A DNA stretch of 64,000 nt from Pseudoflavonifractor phocaeensis (lineage in GTDB: Bacteria > Bacillota > Clostridia > Oscillospirales > Oscillospiraceae), in the NCBI RefSeq assembly GCF_021531815.1, contig NZ_JADYUM010000007.1, positions 92,310 to 156,309 of the forward strand, written 5' to 3'. A program made the translations under genes and the position numbers. A model generated the notes under the pieces. It did not search any database. It was not told the DNA's origin and saw only the letters and a list, made by a program, of their open reading frames with translations. Positions 34,700 through 43,993 of this stretch are shown in pieces. Positions within the stretch are counted from its first letter, which is position 1. The number at the start of each line of letters is the position of its first letter.

Positions 34700-35140
34700 A
34701 TGGGTGCCCCAGCAAAATATTTTATTGTAGAGGCGGAGGCCATGCCGGAAATTTTCCGGAAGGTGGCGGAGGCCAAGCGCCTGCTGGAGACGGGAGAGGA
34801 GACTACCGTCAACGGTGCGGCACGGGCGGTGGGCATCAGCCGCAGCGCCTTTTATAAGTATAAGGATTCGGTCCGCCCCTTCAACGACATGCTCCATGGA
34901 AGGATCGTCACCTTCCAGATCATGCTGAAGGATGAGCCGGGCATCCTGTCCGCGGCCCTCAACGTGTTCGCGGGGACGGGAGTCAATATCCTGACCATCA
35001 ACCAGAGCATCCCGGTGAACGGCTGCGCCGTGGTCACCATGACGGCGGAGACCTCCGCCATCCAGGGCTCCCTGGAGGAGGTGCTGGGCGCGGTTTCGGC
35101 CAGCACAGGGGTCATCAAGTGTGAGATCCTGGCGGGGTGA
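34700..35140 (+). CDS. UPF0735 ACT-domain protein (PheB-like)
   Basis: 146 residues from the ATG after GGGGAGGAG. The N-terminal part has a helix-turn-helix-like NGAARAVGISRSAFYKYKDSV (about 37-57); the C-terminal ACT domain runs from FQIMLKDEPGILSAALNVFA to the end and would bind an amino acid. In Bacillus the homologue pheB lies upstream of pheA, and in many Clostridia upstream of hom. Here hom follows after 124 bp. A regulatory role in aspartate-family or aromatic synthesis is likely but unproven. Confidence 0.85.
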   Translation: MGAPAKYFIVEAEAMPEIFRKVAEAKRLLETGEETTVNGAARAVGISRSAFYKYKDSVRPFNDMLHGRIVTFQIMLKDEPGILSAALNVFAGTGVNILTINQSIPVNGCAVVTMTAETSAIQGSLEEVLGAVSASTGVIKCEILAG

Positions 35141-35158
35141 GTCCCCGCGGCGGACGGA

Positions 35159-35238
35159 AGATAAGAGATATGAGATAAGAGATACGCCTGTGCGTCCAGT
35201 CCCTCTCAATATCCTTTATCTCATGTCTTTTGTCTCTT
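35159..35238. repeat. Imperfect inverted repeat in the ACT-hom spacer
   Basis: AGATAAGAGATATGAGATAA-type purine tract (35159-35184) faces its approximate complement (35210-35238). Arms of about 26 bp match at roughly 20 positions. It could form a long AT-rich stem in the mRNA before hom. Confidence 0.45.
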
Positions 35239-35264
35239 TTATTTTGACCAAGAGGTGAAAAGGA

Positions 35265-36476
35265 ATGGTAAACGTAGCGATTTTAGGGTTTGGCACCGTG
35301 GGCTCCGGCGTGGCCGAAGTGCTGACCAAAAACGGCGGCCTCATCGACCAGCGGGTGGATGACCTGGTCCGTCTGAAGTATATCCTGGATGTGCGGGATT
35401 TCCCCGACAGCCCCTATCAGGACTGTTTCGTCAAGGACTTCGCCGTCATTGAGAACGACCCCGAGGTGGACATTGTGGTGGAGACCATCGGCGGCGCCAA
35501 GATCGCCCTGGATTTCACCACCCGCGCCCTGAAGGCGGGCAAGAGCGTGGTGACCTCCAACAAGGAGCTGGTGGCCACCCACGGCTACGACCTGCTCCAG
35601 CTGGCCCGGGAGCACGGCGTCAGCTACCTGTTCGAGGCCAGCGTGGGCGGCGGCATCCCCATTCTGCGGCCCCTGACCTCCTGCCTGGCGGCCAATGAGC
35701 TCAACCAGGTCACCGGCATCCTCAACGGCACCACCAACTATATCCTCACCCGGATGATCCGGGCCGGCCTCACCTTTGACCAGGCCCTGAAGGAGGCCCA
35801 GGACAACGGCTACGCCGAAAAGGACCCCACCGCCGATGTGGACGGCCACGACGCCTGCCGGAAGATCTGTATCCTGGCCGCTCTGGCCTTCGGCCAGCAC
35901 GTCTACCCCGACCAGGTGCCCACCGAGGGTATCCGGGGCGTCACCCTGGAGGACGTGGCCTACGCCGACTCCAGAGGCTATAAGATCAAGCTGCTGGGCC
36001 GCGCCATCCGCCAGCCCGAGGGCAAGGTGTGCGCCTTTGTGGCCCCCCATCTGGTCCCTGGCGACAACCCCCTGTCCGGGGTAGAGGATGTGTTCAACGC
36101 CATCGCCGTCAACGGCAACGCAATCGGCGACGTGATGTTCTATGGCCGGGGCGCCGGTAAGCTGCCCACCGCCTCCGCCGTGGTGGCCGACGTCATCGAC
36201 ATCGCCAAGGACCTGAAGAAGGACCGCCGCAACTGCTGGGGCCCCGGGGCCCCTGATCTGGTGGTGTCCTCCGACATCCTCACCTCCCAGTGGTACGTCC
36301 GGGCCCAGGCGCCCATGGACCAGGCCCGCCTGGCCTGCGGCGAGATCCAGCCCCTGGCCCGCAGCGGCGCCCCCGCCGGCGAGGTGGCCTTCCTCACCGC
36401 GCCCATGACCGAGCCCCAGATCAAGGATAAGCTGAAGGGGATGGACGTGGGCTCCCTGTTCCGGGTGCTGGACTGA
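35265..36476 (+). CDS. hom: Homoserine dehydrogenase
   Basis: 403 residues after AGAGGTG. It reduces aspartate semialdehyde to homoserine, the branch to threonine and methionine. Rossmann motif ILGFGTVGSGVAEVL (about 5-19), VVETIGG, SNKELVATHG (about 100), SVGGGIPILRPL (about 128) and NGTTNYILTRM with EKDPTADVDGHDACRK (about 150-200). The C-terminal ACT domain is short compared with common 430-residue enzymes; the separate ACT protein upstream may compensate (inference). lysC follows 98 bp downstream. Confidence 0.95.
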   Translation: MVNVAILGFGTVGSGVAEVLTKNGGLIDQRVDDLVRLKYILDVRDFPDSPYQDCFVKDFAVIENDPEVDIVVETIGGAKIALDFTTRALKAGKSVVTSNKELVATHGYDLLQLAREHGVSYLFEASVGGGIPILRPLTSCLAANELNQVTGILNGTTNYILTRMIRAGLTFDQALKEAQDNGYAEKDPTADVDGHDACRKICILAALAFGQHVYPDQVPTEGIRGVTLEDVAYADSRGYKIKLLGRAIRQPEGKVCAFVAPHLVPGDNPLSGVEDVFNAIAVNGNAIGDVMFYGRGAGKLPTASAVVADVIDIAKDLKKDRRNCWGPGAPDLVVSSDILTSQWYVRAQAPMDQARLACGEIQPLARSGAPAGEVAFLTAPMTEPQIKDKLKGMDVGSLFRVLD

Positions 36477-36574
36477 AGCGGTTGCCTCCCGGAGAGGAGG
36501 CGGCATAGGATGGCGGGGGAGCAGGTTCCTCCGCCCGTCCGAACATGATTTGACCTTTAGGGGGAAACACATAC

Positions 36575-37798
36575 ATGTCACTCATCGTACAAAAATTCGG
36601 CGGCACCTCTGTCGCCGACGCGGACCGCCTGCGCAACGTGGCCCGCATCATCACCGAGACCTACAAGAAGGGAAACAGCGTGGTGGCGGTGCTGTCCGCC
36701 CAGGGCGACACCACCGACGACCTGATCGAAAAGGCCAAGGAGATCAATCCCCACGCCTCCAAGCGTGAGATGGATATGCTCCTGTCCACCGGCGAGCAGA
36801 TCTCCATCTCCCTGTGTGCCATGGCCATTGAGGCCATGGGCTACCAGGTCATCTCCCTCACTGGCTGGCAGGCCGGGATGCTGACCAATTCCGCCTACAG
36901 CGCCGCCCGGATCAAGCGGATCCAGACCGAGCGCATCCAGAAGGAGCTGGACAAGAAAAAAATCGTACTGGTGGCCGGATTCCAGGGCATCAACAAGTAC
37001 GACGACATCACCACCCTGGGCCGCGGCGGTTCCGACACCTCCGCGGTGGCCCTGGCCGCCTCCCTCCACGCCGACCTGTGCCAGATCTATACCGACGTGG
37101 ACGGCGTCTACACCGCCGATCCACGCTATGTCAAGGGCGCCCGGAAGCTGGACGAGATCACCTTTGACGAGATGCTGGAGCTGGCCAGCCTGGGCGCCCA
37201 GGTGCTCCACAACCGTTCGGTGGAGATGGCGAAGCGTTATAACGTGAATATGGAGGTCCTTTCCAGCTTCAGCGGAAATCCCGGTACCAAAGTCAAGGAG
37301 GTTGTCAAAACCATGGAAAAAACTCATGTCAGCGGCGTAGCCAAGGATAAGAATGTGGCCCGTCTGGCCCTGGTGGGCCTGGCCGACCAGCCCGGCATCG
37401 CCTTTAAGATCTTCTCTCTGTTGGCCAAGCATAACATCAACGTAGACATCATCCTGCAGTCCATCGGCCGTGATGAGAGCAAGGACATCAGCTTCACCGT
37501 AGCCCGCAGCGACGCCGAGGAGGCCAAGCGGGTCATGGAGGAGAACAAGGAGGTCATTGGTTTCCAGAAGGTGGAGCTCAACGACCACATCGCAAAGATT
37601 TCCATCGTGGGTGCCGGCATGGCCAACAATGCCGGCGTGGCCTGCAAGATGTTCGAGGCCCTGTTCTCCGCCGGCATCAACATCAACATGATCTCCACCA
37701 GCGAGATCAAGGTGTCCGTCCTGGTGGATGAGCGGGAGGCCGACCGGGCTGTCCAGGCTGTCCACGACCGTTTCTTCAACGAGTTCGGCAACGCCTGA
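36575..37798 (+). CDS. lysC: Aspartate kinase
   Basis: 407 residues. It phosphorylates aspartate, the first step to Lys, Thr and Met. Kinase motifs KFGGTSVAD (about 7-15), STGEQIS (about 70), TLGRGGSDTSAVALAA (about 148) and YTDVDGVYTADPR (about 170). Two C-terminal ACT domains (about 265-330 and 345-405; NINVDIILQSIG, NINMISTSEIKVSVLVDE) give feedback control. It is a monofunctional enzyme, as in Bacillus. It closes the ACT-hom-lysC cluster before a terminator. Confidence 0.96.
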   Translation: MSLIVQKFGGTSVADADRLRNVARIITETYKKGNSVVAVLSAQGDTTDDLIEKAKEINPHASKREMDMLLSTGEQISISLCAMAIEAMGYQVISLTGWQAGMLTNSAYSAARIKRIQTERIQKELDKKKIVLVAGFQGINKYDDITTLGRGGSDTSAVALAASLHADLCQIYTDVDGVYTADPRYVKGARKLDEITFDEMLELASLGAQVLHNRSVEMAKRYNVNMEVLSSFSGNPGTKVKEVVKTMEKTHVSGVAKDKNVARLALVGLADQPGIAFKIFSLLAKHNINVDIILQSIGRDESKDISFTVARSDAEEAKRVMEENKEVIGFQKVELNDHIAKISIVGAGMANNAGVACKMFEALFSAGININMISTSEIKVSVLVDEREADRAVQAVHDRFFNEFGNA

Positions 37799-37887
37799 GA
37801 AAACCAAATCCAACATGGGCCGCGGCCCGTTCACGCAGTGTTCCTGCCATCTATGGGCACAGTTGTGAATGAATCCTCGTAAAAACA

Positions 37888-37930
37888 AGGCTCCCCATCA
37901 CCGGTGATCCGCCGGAGATGGGGAGCCTGT
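37888..37930 (+). terminator. Terminator of lysC
   Basis: AGGCTCCCCATC/GATGGGGAGCCT, 17-nt loop, then a T-rich GTTCTGTTTTG. Confidence 0.8.
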
Positions 37931-37965
37931 TCTGTTTTGCAAACCGGGATCTCAGGAGCATCAAA

Positions 37966-38201
37966 TTACCGTATTCCGGAGATCATCGCCTGAATCGCCT
38001 GATTGGTGAACGCCGCCGTTCCCGGGCCTCCCGCGGCGTCAATGTTTTCTGTCATGGGACCGCCGCCCGCGTACATGGTTCCGAGGCTGGATAGCCTGCT
38101 GGCGTGACCTCTGTGGCCGGCAGAAGTCCGATGTGGTCGTAGTGATGGAGCGCGCGGATGCTCACGCCCGAAATGTTGCTGACCTCATGTACTGTCATCA
38201 T
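37966..38201 (-). pseudogene. MerR-family (TipA-like) regulator, large internal deletion
   Basis: The start (ATG 38201, AGGAGG nine bases upstream) encodes a normal MerR helix-turn-helix beginning MMTVHEVSNISGVSIRALHH and reaching IGLLPATEVTPAGY. The frame then jumps to the very end of a TipAS-type ligand domain (SLGTMYAGGGPMTENIDAAG, then GTAAFTNQAIQAM, stop 37966), but in another reading frame. The middle, which I estimate at 150-200 residues, is missing. The promoter is intact with the stretched spacer MerR proteins act on. It is a recent pseudogene. Confidence 0.8.
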
Positions 38202-38234
38202 GCTTGATTGCCTCCTGTCTTCCGTGGTACTCAT

Positions 38235-38265
38235 AGCATAAGGCATGACGTAGCGTCAGAGTCAA
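38235..38265 (-). promoter_or_regulatory. MerR-type promoter with 19-bp spacer
   Basis: Minus strand TTGACT, 19-bp spacer containing the dyad TGACG-CTA-CGTCA, TATGCT. A long spacer with a central dyad is the hallmark of MerR-activated promoters. Confidence 0.75.
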
Positions 38266-38353
38266 TAGGGAATTTACATTTTTTAAATTTTGGCCGCGGG
38301 ATGGTTTTCTGGCGCTTTTCCTGGGCCGTGGCATTTTTGTGCAGGAACGGACC

Positions 38354-38382
38354 TTGCGGCTTTGTTCAGTACGCATTATAAT
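38354..38382 (+). promoter_or_regulatory. Promoter of the VOC gene, identical to the end of the element at 46.5 kb
   Basis: TTGCGG, 17 bp, perfect TATAAT. The 30 bp 38353-38382 are the exact reverse complement of 46511-46540, the left end of a mobile-element-like repeat. The promoter may have been donated by such an element. Confidence 0.75.
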
Positions 38383-38476
38383 ATCCACTGAGGGGGATGC
38401 TTGCTGCCACGCCTGCGGCTTGCCGCGCGGTCCTGTGAAAGCGGCTGAATCCAATCTGACAAAGGAGAAAAGATCC

Positions 38477-38848
38477 ATGATCAAATTCAACCATTTCAAT
38501 TTTAATGTGCTGGACCTGGAAAAAAGTCTGGCTTTTTACCGGGAGGCCCTGAACCTGGCCCCTGTGCGGGAGAAGGAGGCCGCCGACGGCTCCTTTAAGC
38601 TGGTCTACCTGGGGGACGAGGCGGGCAGCGGTTTCCGGCTGGAGCTGACCTGGCTCCGGGACCGGACCGAGCCCTACAACCTGGGGGAGTGCGAATTCCA
38701 CCTGGCCTTTACCACCGACCGGTTTGAGGAGCTGCACCGGAAGCACATGGACATGGGCTGCGTTTGCTTTGAGAACCCGGCCATGGGCATCTATTTCATC
38801 ACCGATCCCGACGGCTACTGGATCGAGATCGTGCCGGAGAAGAAATAA
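38477..38848 (+). CDS. VOC-family protein (glyoxalase I-like)
   Basis: 123 residues after AAAGGAG. Vicinal-oxygen-chelate fold: FNHFNFNVLDLEKSLAFYREAL (two-part start of the first beta-alpha-beta unit), FHLAFTTDRFEEL and the end FITDPDGYWIEIVPEK. Metal-ligand candidates are the His near the N-terminus, the Glu in RLELTW, the His in FHLAF and the Glu in WIEIV, as in lactoylglutathione lyase. The stop codon overlaps the start of the next gene (TAATG), so the two are translationally coupled. Confidence 0.85.
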   Translation: MIKFNHFNFNVLDLEKSLAFYREALNLAPVREKEAADGSFKLVYLGDEAGSGFRLELTWLRDRTEPYNLGECEFHLAFTTDRFEELHRKHMDMGCVCFENPAMGIYFITDPDGYWIEIVPEKK

Positions 38849-39894
38849 TGGCCAAGGGTGACCGCAATTTGGGCTGGCCCGGCTTTTTCCGGGTGTTTAC
38901 CGTGCTGTGCGCCATGATGCTCCTGCTGGCTCAGAGCGGCCAGCAGAGCGTGGCCGCCGGGTCCGGAAACTGGCAGGTGCTGTCGGTGTACGAGGGTCTG
39001 ACCTCCTGGGCCATTCCCGCCCTGTTCATGCTGTGGGGCATGTTTGCCCTGGAGGAGGGCAAGCCCCATTTCTCCGCCGCCATGGTGGGGCTGGCTCTGC
39101 CAGCCTTCTGTCTGCTGGTGTTCTGGGGGGCGCTGTACGCCATCGTTTCCACGCTGCTGGGGGGCGGGAGCCTGAGCTGGGGCGGCGTTTGGTCTGCCCT
39201 GGTGTCCGCCGCCAAGGGGAATACGTATTTCCACCTATGGGTCCTCTATCCCCTCATCGGCCTGTATCTGGTCCATCCGGTGCTCCACCGCTTCACCGCC
39301 TCCGCCAGCCGGGGGGAGGTGCGGTACTTCCTGGCCCTGTGCTTCCTCTTTGGGGCCCTGCTGCCCATGTGGGGGGCCTTCCACCCCAACAGCGCGGCGG
39401 CGGCCCTGCTGGAGCGGCTGCGGGTCCATCTGGTGCTGGGCTGGGTGGGCTGCTATGTGGGGGGCTGGTACCTCCGGCACTATACCATCAGCCGGGTGAG
39501 CGAGTTCGTGCTGTACATCCTGGGTGTTCTGGGCATGGTCCTCACTCTGACGGGCAACGCCGTTTTTGGGGGCGGACGGGAGCTGTGGTATCTCTACACC
39601 TCCCCCAATGTCCTCCTCACCGCCACGGCCTTCTGTGTCCTGTTCCGCTATGTGCTGGGCATCAGCGAGGAGCGATCCCGCCGCCGCTCGGTGGCCCAAC
39701 TGGGTTCCTACGCCTTTGGCGTCTATCTGTTCCACCAGATCTGGGTGCTGGTGTTCCGCTGGCTGGGGGTGTCCCTGCTGTCCTTCTCGCCGGTGGTGTC
39801 TGTGCCCTTCTTCGCGGTGGTGTTTTTCCTGCTGTCCGTCCCCTTCGCCTGGCTGCTGTATCTGATCCCCGGAGTGGGAAGCTATCTGACCTGA
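38848..39894 (+). CDS. Acyltransferase-3 family integral membrane protein
   Basis: 348 residues with about ten hydrophobic segments. The N-terminal LGWPGFFRVFTVLCAMMLLLAQ replaces the usual R-x10-H of OafA-type acyltransferases (no clear catalytic histidine in that position). Later parts such as HLWVLYPLIGLYLVHPVLHRF, GCYVGGWYLRHY and YAFGVYLFHQIWV match the family. These enzymes acylate cell-surface sugars. It shares an ATG/TAA overlap with the VOC gene. The substrate is unknown. Confidence 0.78.
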   Translation: MAKGDRNLGWPGFFRVFTVLCAMMLLLAQSGQQSVAAGSGNWQVLSVYEGLTSWAIPALFMLWGMFALEEGKPHFSAAMVGLALPAFCLLVFWGALYAIVSTLLGGGSLSWGGVWSALVSAAKGNTYFHLWVLYPLIGLYLVHPVLHRFTASASRGEVRYFLALCFLFGALLPMWGAFHPNSAAAALLERLRVHLVLGWVGCYVGGWYLRHYTISRVSEFVLYILGVLGMVLTLTGNAVFGGGRELWYLYTSPNVLLTATAFCVLFRYVLGISEERSRRRSVAQLGSYAFGVYLFHQIWVLVFRWLGVSLLSFSPVVSVPFFAVVFFLLSVPFAWLLYLIPGVGSYLT

Positions 39895-39895
39895 C

Positions 39896-39935
39896 AAAAC
39901 AAGGCCCGGAGCCAATTGGCTCCGGGCCTTGTTTT
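39896..39935. terminator. Bidirectional intrinsic terminator
   Basis: AAAACAAGGCCCGGAGCC/GGCTCCGGGCCTTGTTTT with AATT loop, between converging genes. Confidence 0.92.
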
Positions 39936-39943
39936 TCTATCTG

Positions 39944-40138
39944 TTACTGCCGGTCAGAGCGGTTCTCTGACAGCTCCTTTCTGTCCCGCCTGATTTGCAT
40001 GATGCCAAACACACCTGCGATCACGCAGAGAATGGCCGGAATACTGGTATCCAAGTTATTCATTTCCGCTGCGCCCTGGCTAAATAAGACGATTGCCGCC
40101 ACAAAGTTCATGACAATCCCCAATATATATGCTTTCAT
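39944..40138 (-). CDS. Small two-helix membrane protein, 64 aa
   Basis: Start ATG with AAGAGGCG six bases upstream. Two hydrophobic helices (AYILGIVMNFVAAIVLF and SIPAILCVIAGVFGIMQI) joined by a short loop, then a basic/acidic tail RRDRKELSENRSDRQ. Lower GC than the neighbours. Unknown family. Confidence 0.6.
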   Translation of the reverse strand: MKAYILGIVMNFVAAIVLFSQGAAEMNNLDTSIPAILCVIAGVFGIMQIRRDRKELSENRSDRQ

Positions 40139-40222
40139 AAAATACGCCTCTTTTCACAGATGCATTTCTTCGGATTTCATCCCACGACGTGGAGACAGGT
40201 GTCAAAGGCATGGGGAGAGTTC

Positions 40223-42979
40223 TTATTGCTGGTCGGGGTGGTATTCCTTGCAGGTGCACTTCTTCCACTTCAGGCCGCTGCCACAGGGGCAGGGGTCGTT
40301 GCGGCCGATCTTGACCGCCTTCTTCACGGGCTGCTTTCTGACGGTGCCGTCGCCGCCGGCGGACTCGGCGGTGATCTTGGCCACCCGTTCCCGGCGTACC
40401 TCCTCGTTCTTCTTCAGGCGGACCAGGAACAGCCGGCGGAGCGTCTCCTCCTGGATGGCGGCCACCATGTTCTCGAACATCTCGTAGCCCTCCTGCTTGT
40501 AGGCCACCACGGGGTCGGTCTGGGCGTAAGCCCGCAGGCCGATGCCCTGCTTCAGTTCGTTCATGGCGTCGATCTGGTCCATCCAGTACTCATCCACCAC
40601 CCGGAGCATGATGACCCGCTCTAGCTCCCGCATGAGGGGAGCGCCGATTTCCTGCTCCTTCTTGGCGTAGACCTCCCGGGCCTTGCCGCTGACCAGCTCC
40701 ACAAGCCCCTCGGCGTCGTATTGGGCCAGGTCGGCGTCGGACAGGACCAGCTCGCCGGGCGCCAGGAACATGGCGCGGAAGGGGGCCACAGCCTCCCGGA
40801 AGGACTCGGCGTCCATGTGCTTCTGCTCGCCCATGTGGCCGCGGATGGCGTTTTCCACCATGGAGTGGAGCATGGACTGGATGGAGCCCTGGAGGTCCTC
40901 GCCGTTCAGCACCTGGTTGCGCTGCTTGTAGATGACCTCGCGCTGGGTGTTCATCACGTCGTCGTACTGGAGCACGTTTTTCCGGGTCTGGAAGTTCCGG
41001 GACTCCACCTGCTTTTGGGCATTCTCGATAGCGCCGGAGAGCATCTTGGCGTCGATGGGGGTGTCCTCGTCCACGCCCAGCTTCTCCATCATGTTCATCA
41101 CCCGCTCAGAGCCGAACAGGCGCATGATGTCGTCCTCCAGGGACAGGAAGAACCGGGTCTCGCCGGGGTCGCCCTGACGGCCGGCACGGCCGCGCAGCTG
41201 GTTGTCGATACGGCGGGACTCGTGGCGCTCGGTGCCCAGGATGAACAGGCCGCCGGCGGCGCGGACTTTGTCCGCCTCCTCCTTGATCTCGGCCTTGTAC
41301 TTGGCCTCCGCCTGGGAGAACATCTTCCGGGCGTTCAGGATCTCCTGGTCGTCCGTCTCGGCGAAGCCGGTGGCCTCGGCGATGAGCTCGTCGGACATGC
41401 CTGAACGGCGCAAATCGGCCTTGGCCAGGAACTCGGCGTTGCCGCCCAGCATGATGTCGGTACCACGGCCGGCCATGTTGGTGGCCACGGTGACGGCGCC
41501 GAACTTGCCGGCCTGGGCCACGATCTCCGCTTCCTTCTCGTGGTTCTTGGCGTTCAGAACGTTATGCTTGATGCCCTTGCGCTTGAGGATCTCGGACAGC
41601 TCCTCCGACTTCTCGATGGACACGGTGCCCACCAGGACAGGCTGGCCCTTGGCGTGGCACTCCTCGATCTGCTTCACGATGGCCCGCAGCTTGCCGGGGA
41701 CGTTTTTGTAGACCACGTCGGGGTCGTCGATCCGGGCCAGGGGCTTGTTGGTGGGGATCTCCACAATGTCCAGCTCGTAGATGGTGCCGAACTCCTCCTC
41801 CTCGGTCATGGCGGTGCCCGTCATGCCGGAGAGCTTGTCGTAGAGGCGGAAGTAGTTCTGGAAGGTGATGGTGGCCAGGGTCTTGGACTCGTTGGCCACC
41901 TCCACATGCTCCTTGGCCTCGATGGCCTGGTGGAGGCCCTCGTTGTACCGGCGGCCGAACATGAGGCGGCCGGTGAACTCGTCCACGATGATGACCTGTC
42001 CGTCCTTCACCACATAGTCGATGTCCCGCTTCATCACGCCCCGGGCCTTGATGGCCTGGTTGATGTGGTGGGACAGGGTGGTGTTTTCGGGGTCGGCCAG
42101 GTTCTCGATGTTGAAGAACTGCTCGGCCTTCTTGATGCCGGGGGCGGTGAGGGTGGCGGTGCGGGCCTTCTCATCGACGATGTAGTCGGCGTCGATGTTG
42201 ACATCCTCCTCCTCCTTCTCATCCACCTTGGCGATGCGCTGGCACTTCAGGCGGGAGACGAACTGGTCCACCACGGTGTACAGCTGGGTGGACTTCTCCC
42301 CCTGGCCGGAGATGATCAGGGGGGTGCGGGCCTCGTCGATGAGGATGGAGTCCACCTCGTCCACGATGGCGAAGGAGTGCCCCCGCTGGACCAGCTCCTG
42401 GGAGTATAGGGCCATGTTGTCCCGCAGGTAGTCGAAGCCGAATTCGTTGTTGGTGCCGTAGGTGATGTCGGCCCGGTAGGCGGCCTTCTTGGCTTCGCCC
42501 ACCACGCCGTGGATGACCAGACCCACCGTCAGGCCCATGAAGCGGTACACCTTGCCCATCCACTCGGAGTCACGCTTGGCCAGGTAGTCGTTGACGGTGA
42601 CGATGTGGACGCCCTTGCCCGCCAGGGCGTTGAGGTAGGCGGGGAGGGTAGCCACCAGGGTCTTGCCCTCGCCGGTCTTCATCTCGGCGATACGGCCCTG
42701 GTGGAGGACGATGCCGCCCACCACCTGGACCCGGTAGGGACGCATCCCCAGCACGCGCCAGGCGGCCTCACGGCAGGCGGCGAAGGCCTCGGGCAGGATG
42801 TCGTCCAGGGTCTCGCCGTTGGCGAGGCGGGCCTTGAACTCCGGGGTCTTGGCCTGGAGCTGGGCGTCGGTGAGGGCCTTGTACTCCTCCTCCAGGGCGT
42901 CTACCTTGTCCGCGATGGGGTAGATGGACTTCAGCTCCCGCTGGGAGGAGGTGCCGAAGATCTTGGTAAACAGGCTCAT
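40223..42979 (-). CDS. secA: Protein translocase ATPase SecA
   Basis: 918 residues from ATG 42979, GAGAGGTG about ten bases upstream. Motor of Sec protein export. NBF1 Walker A MKTGEGKT (about 105), Walker [13 protein letters not shown] (about 210), the peptide-crosslinking domain, NBF2 NMAGRGTDI and [10 protein letters not shown], the helical scaffold, and a C-terminal SEC-C zinc motif [13 protein letters not shown] that binds SecB-like partners or ribosomes. Full length. Upstream on the minus strand an extended -10 (TGGTATACT, 43063-43068) is the best promoter guess. No operon partner. Confidence 0.97.
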   Translation of the reverse strand: MSLFTKIFGTSSQRELKSIYPIADKVDALEEEYKALTDAQLQAKTPEFKARLANGETLDDILPEAFAACREAAWRVLGMRPYRVQVVGGIVLHQGRIAEMKTGEGKTLVATLPAYLNALAGKGVHIVTVNDYLAKRDSEWMGKVYRFMGLTVGLVIHGVVGEAKKAAYRADITYGTNNEFGFDYLRDNMALYSQELVQRGHSFAIVDEVDSILIDEARTPLIISGQGEKSTQLYTVVDQFVSRLKCQRIAKVDEKEEEDVNIDADYIVDEKARTATLTAPGIKKAEQFFNIENLADPENTTLSHHINQAIKARGVMKRDIDYVVKDGQVIIVDEFTGRLMFGRRYNEGLHQAIEAKEHVEVANESKTLATITFQNYFRLYDKLSGMTGTAMTEEEEFGTIYELDIVEIPTNKPLARIDDPDVVYKNVPGKLRAIVKQIEECHAKGQPVLVGTVSIEKSEELSEILKRKGIKHNVLNAKNHEKEAEIVAQAGKFGAVTVATNMAGRGTDIMLGGNAEFLAKADLRRSGMSDELIAEATGFAETDDQEILNARKMFSQAEAKYKAEIKEEADKVRAAGGLFILGTERHESRRIDNQLRGRAGRQGDPGETRFFLSLEDDIMRLFGSERVMNMMEKLGVDEDTPIDAKMLSGAIENAQKQVESRNFQTRKNVLQYDDVMNTQREVIYKQRNQVLNGEDLQGSIQSMLHSMVENAIRGHMGEQKHMDAESFREAVAPFRAMFLAPGELVLSDADLAQYDAEGLVELVSGKAREVYAKKEQEIGAPLMRELERVIMLRVVDEYWMDQIDAMNELKQGIGLRAYAQTDPVVAYKQEGYEMFENMVAAIQEETLRRLFLVRLKKNEEVRRERVAKITAESAGGDGTVRKQPVKKAVKIGRNDPCPCGSGLKWKKCTCKEYHPDQQ

Positions 42980-43146
42980 AGTGAAAAAACACCTCTCGGT
43001 CGTGAATGGATTATGGAACGTTAAATTTGGCCATAAGGACACATTTTAAGAATATCTTGTTCAGTATACCACACTTGCCGGGAAGAAAAAAGAGCAAATT
43101 GTAAACTTTCCGCAGAGGGAAGACGGGTGGCAGGGATAGAAAGAGG

Positions 43147-43174
43147 CCCTGTCCGCCTCAACGGACGGACAGGG
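43147..43174 (-). terminator. Candidate terminator of the 57-aa gene
   Basis: CCCTGTCCG/CGGACAGGG stem; the tail on the minus strand is CCTCTTTCT, so efficiency is uncertain. Confidence 0.5.
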
Positions 43175-43189
43175 CGGCGAGACAGCAGC

Positions 43190-43363
43190 TCAAAAAGGTA
43201 CCCGCATGCACAGGCCGGAACCGTAGTCCCGTACCCAGATAGAGGAGGTGTAGCCTGCGGTGCCGTTGGCGGGGAAGCAGTAGGTGCTCCGGCGGCTGCC
43301 GGCACTCTGGCTTCCGCCGGTCAGGCTGCGGGTAAGATTGGCGATCATATTCGTAATTTGCAT
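43190..43363 (-). CDS. Small hypothetical protein, 57 aa
   Basis: ATG 43363 with AAAGGA eight bases upstream. A strong promoter lies about 105 bp upstream and a hairpin follows the stop, so it forms a complete small transcription unit. The product begins MQITNMIANLTRSLTGG, is rich in Ser/Gly/Arg/Tyr, has two cysteines, and ends VRDYGSGLCMRVPF. No signal peptide or membrane segment is seen. Not recognised. Confidence 0.6.
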   Translation of the reverse strand: MQITNMIANLTRSLTGGSQSAGSRRSTYCFPANGTAGYTSSIWVRDYGSGLCMRVPF

Positions 43364-43467
43364 CGGTTTGATCCTTTCTCTTCCGGCACGGATAGGAAAG
43401 GCGCTGTGTGCCGGGAAGCAGCCGCGGGAAGCGGCCGTGATGGCCTGAAACCTCTCAGGTCGCTTGG

Positions 43468-43496
43468 ATTTTAGCATTGGGAGGGGGGAGCGTCAA
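43468..43496 (-). promoter_or_regulatory. Promoter of the 57-aa gene
   Basis: Minus strand TTGACG, 17 bp, TAAAAT. The roughly 200 AT-rich bases to its right (43497-43700) hold nothing I can name. Confidence 0.7.
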
Positions 43497-43700
43497 TGGC
43501 GATATTTCATAAAAAATGAAGCAAAAATGCAAGTTTCAGTCCGAAAACAAACAAGAAGGAAAAGTAAAATCTGGGTTAAAACAGGAAAATTTGTGTAAAA
43601 GTGAGATGTTGGGGCGGATATTTTGCAAGACACTGGTAAAAGTACATCAAAACGAACGGACTGGGGTGTCCACACTGGATGAATTACCGTCCGCCGGGGG

Positions 43701-43729
43701 TTGACAAAGCCGGGCGGCTGTGATATGGT
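43701..43729 (+). promoter_or_regulatory. Promoter of the glycine riboswitch unit
   Basis: Perfect TTGACA, 17 bp, TATGGT, about 30 bp before the first aptamer. Confidence 0.75.
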
Positions 43730-43759
43730 ATGTTTCACAACTGAATAGGACAGACGAAG

Positions 43760-43930
43760 CGCGCAGGAAAACAGCGGTGGACCGCTTGCCGAAGGAGTAA
43801 CACTCTCAGGTGTCTTGCCCAAGACGAGGACTGTGCGCGGATGTAACTCTGGAGAAGCTCAATGACGAGTGCCGAAGGTGCAAAGCGGGACGAGGATGAC
43901 CCGCCAATCTCTCAGGCAAAAGGACAGAGG
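43760..43930 (+). ncRNA. Tandem glycine riboswitch (gcvT type)
   Basis: Two aptamers in a row. The second has the classical order CTCTGGAGA, GTGCCGAAGGTGCAA, CCCGCCAATCTCTCAGGCAA and AAGGACAGAGG. The first is more diverged (GCGCGCAG closing with CTGTGCGC; GCCGAAGGAG, CACTCTCAGGTG). It lies in the leader of an alanine/glycine:cation symporter gene and is followed by a terminator. It probably controls uptake or efflux according to glycine level. Confidence 0.92.
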
Positions 43931-43993
43931 CAAGAAAACCGGCTTTCGCCGGGCGTTTCGCACGTCCGGGGAGAGGCGTTTCTTCCGTTCGAT

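Noticed and set aside
43055..43068. TTGTTCAGTATAC near secA as a further copy of the mobile-element end
   Set aside because: Only about ten bases match the element end and no flanking similarity exists.
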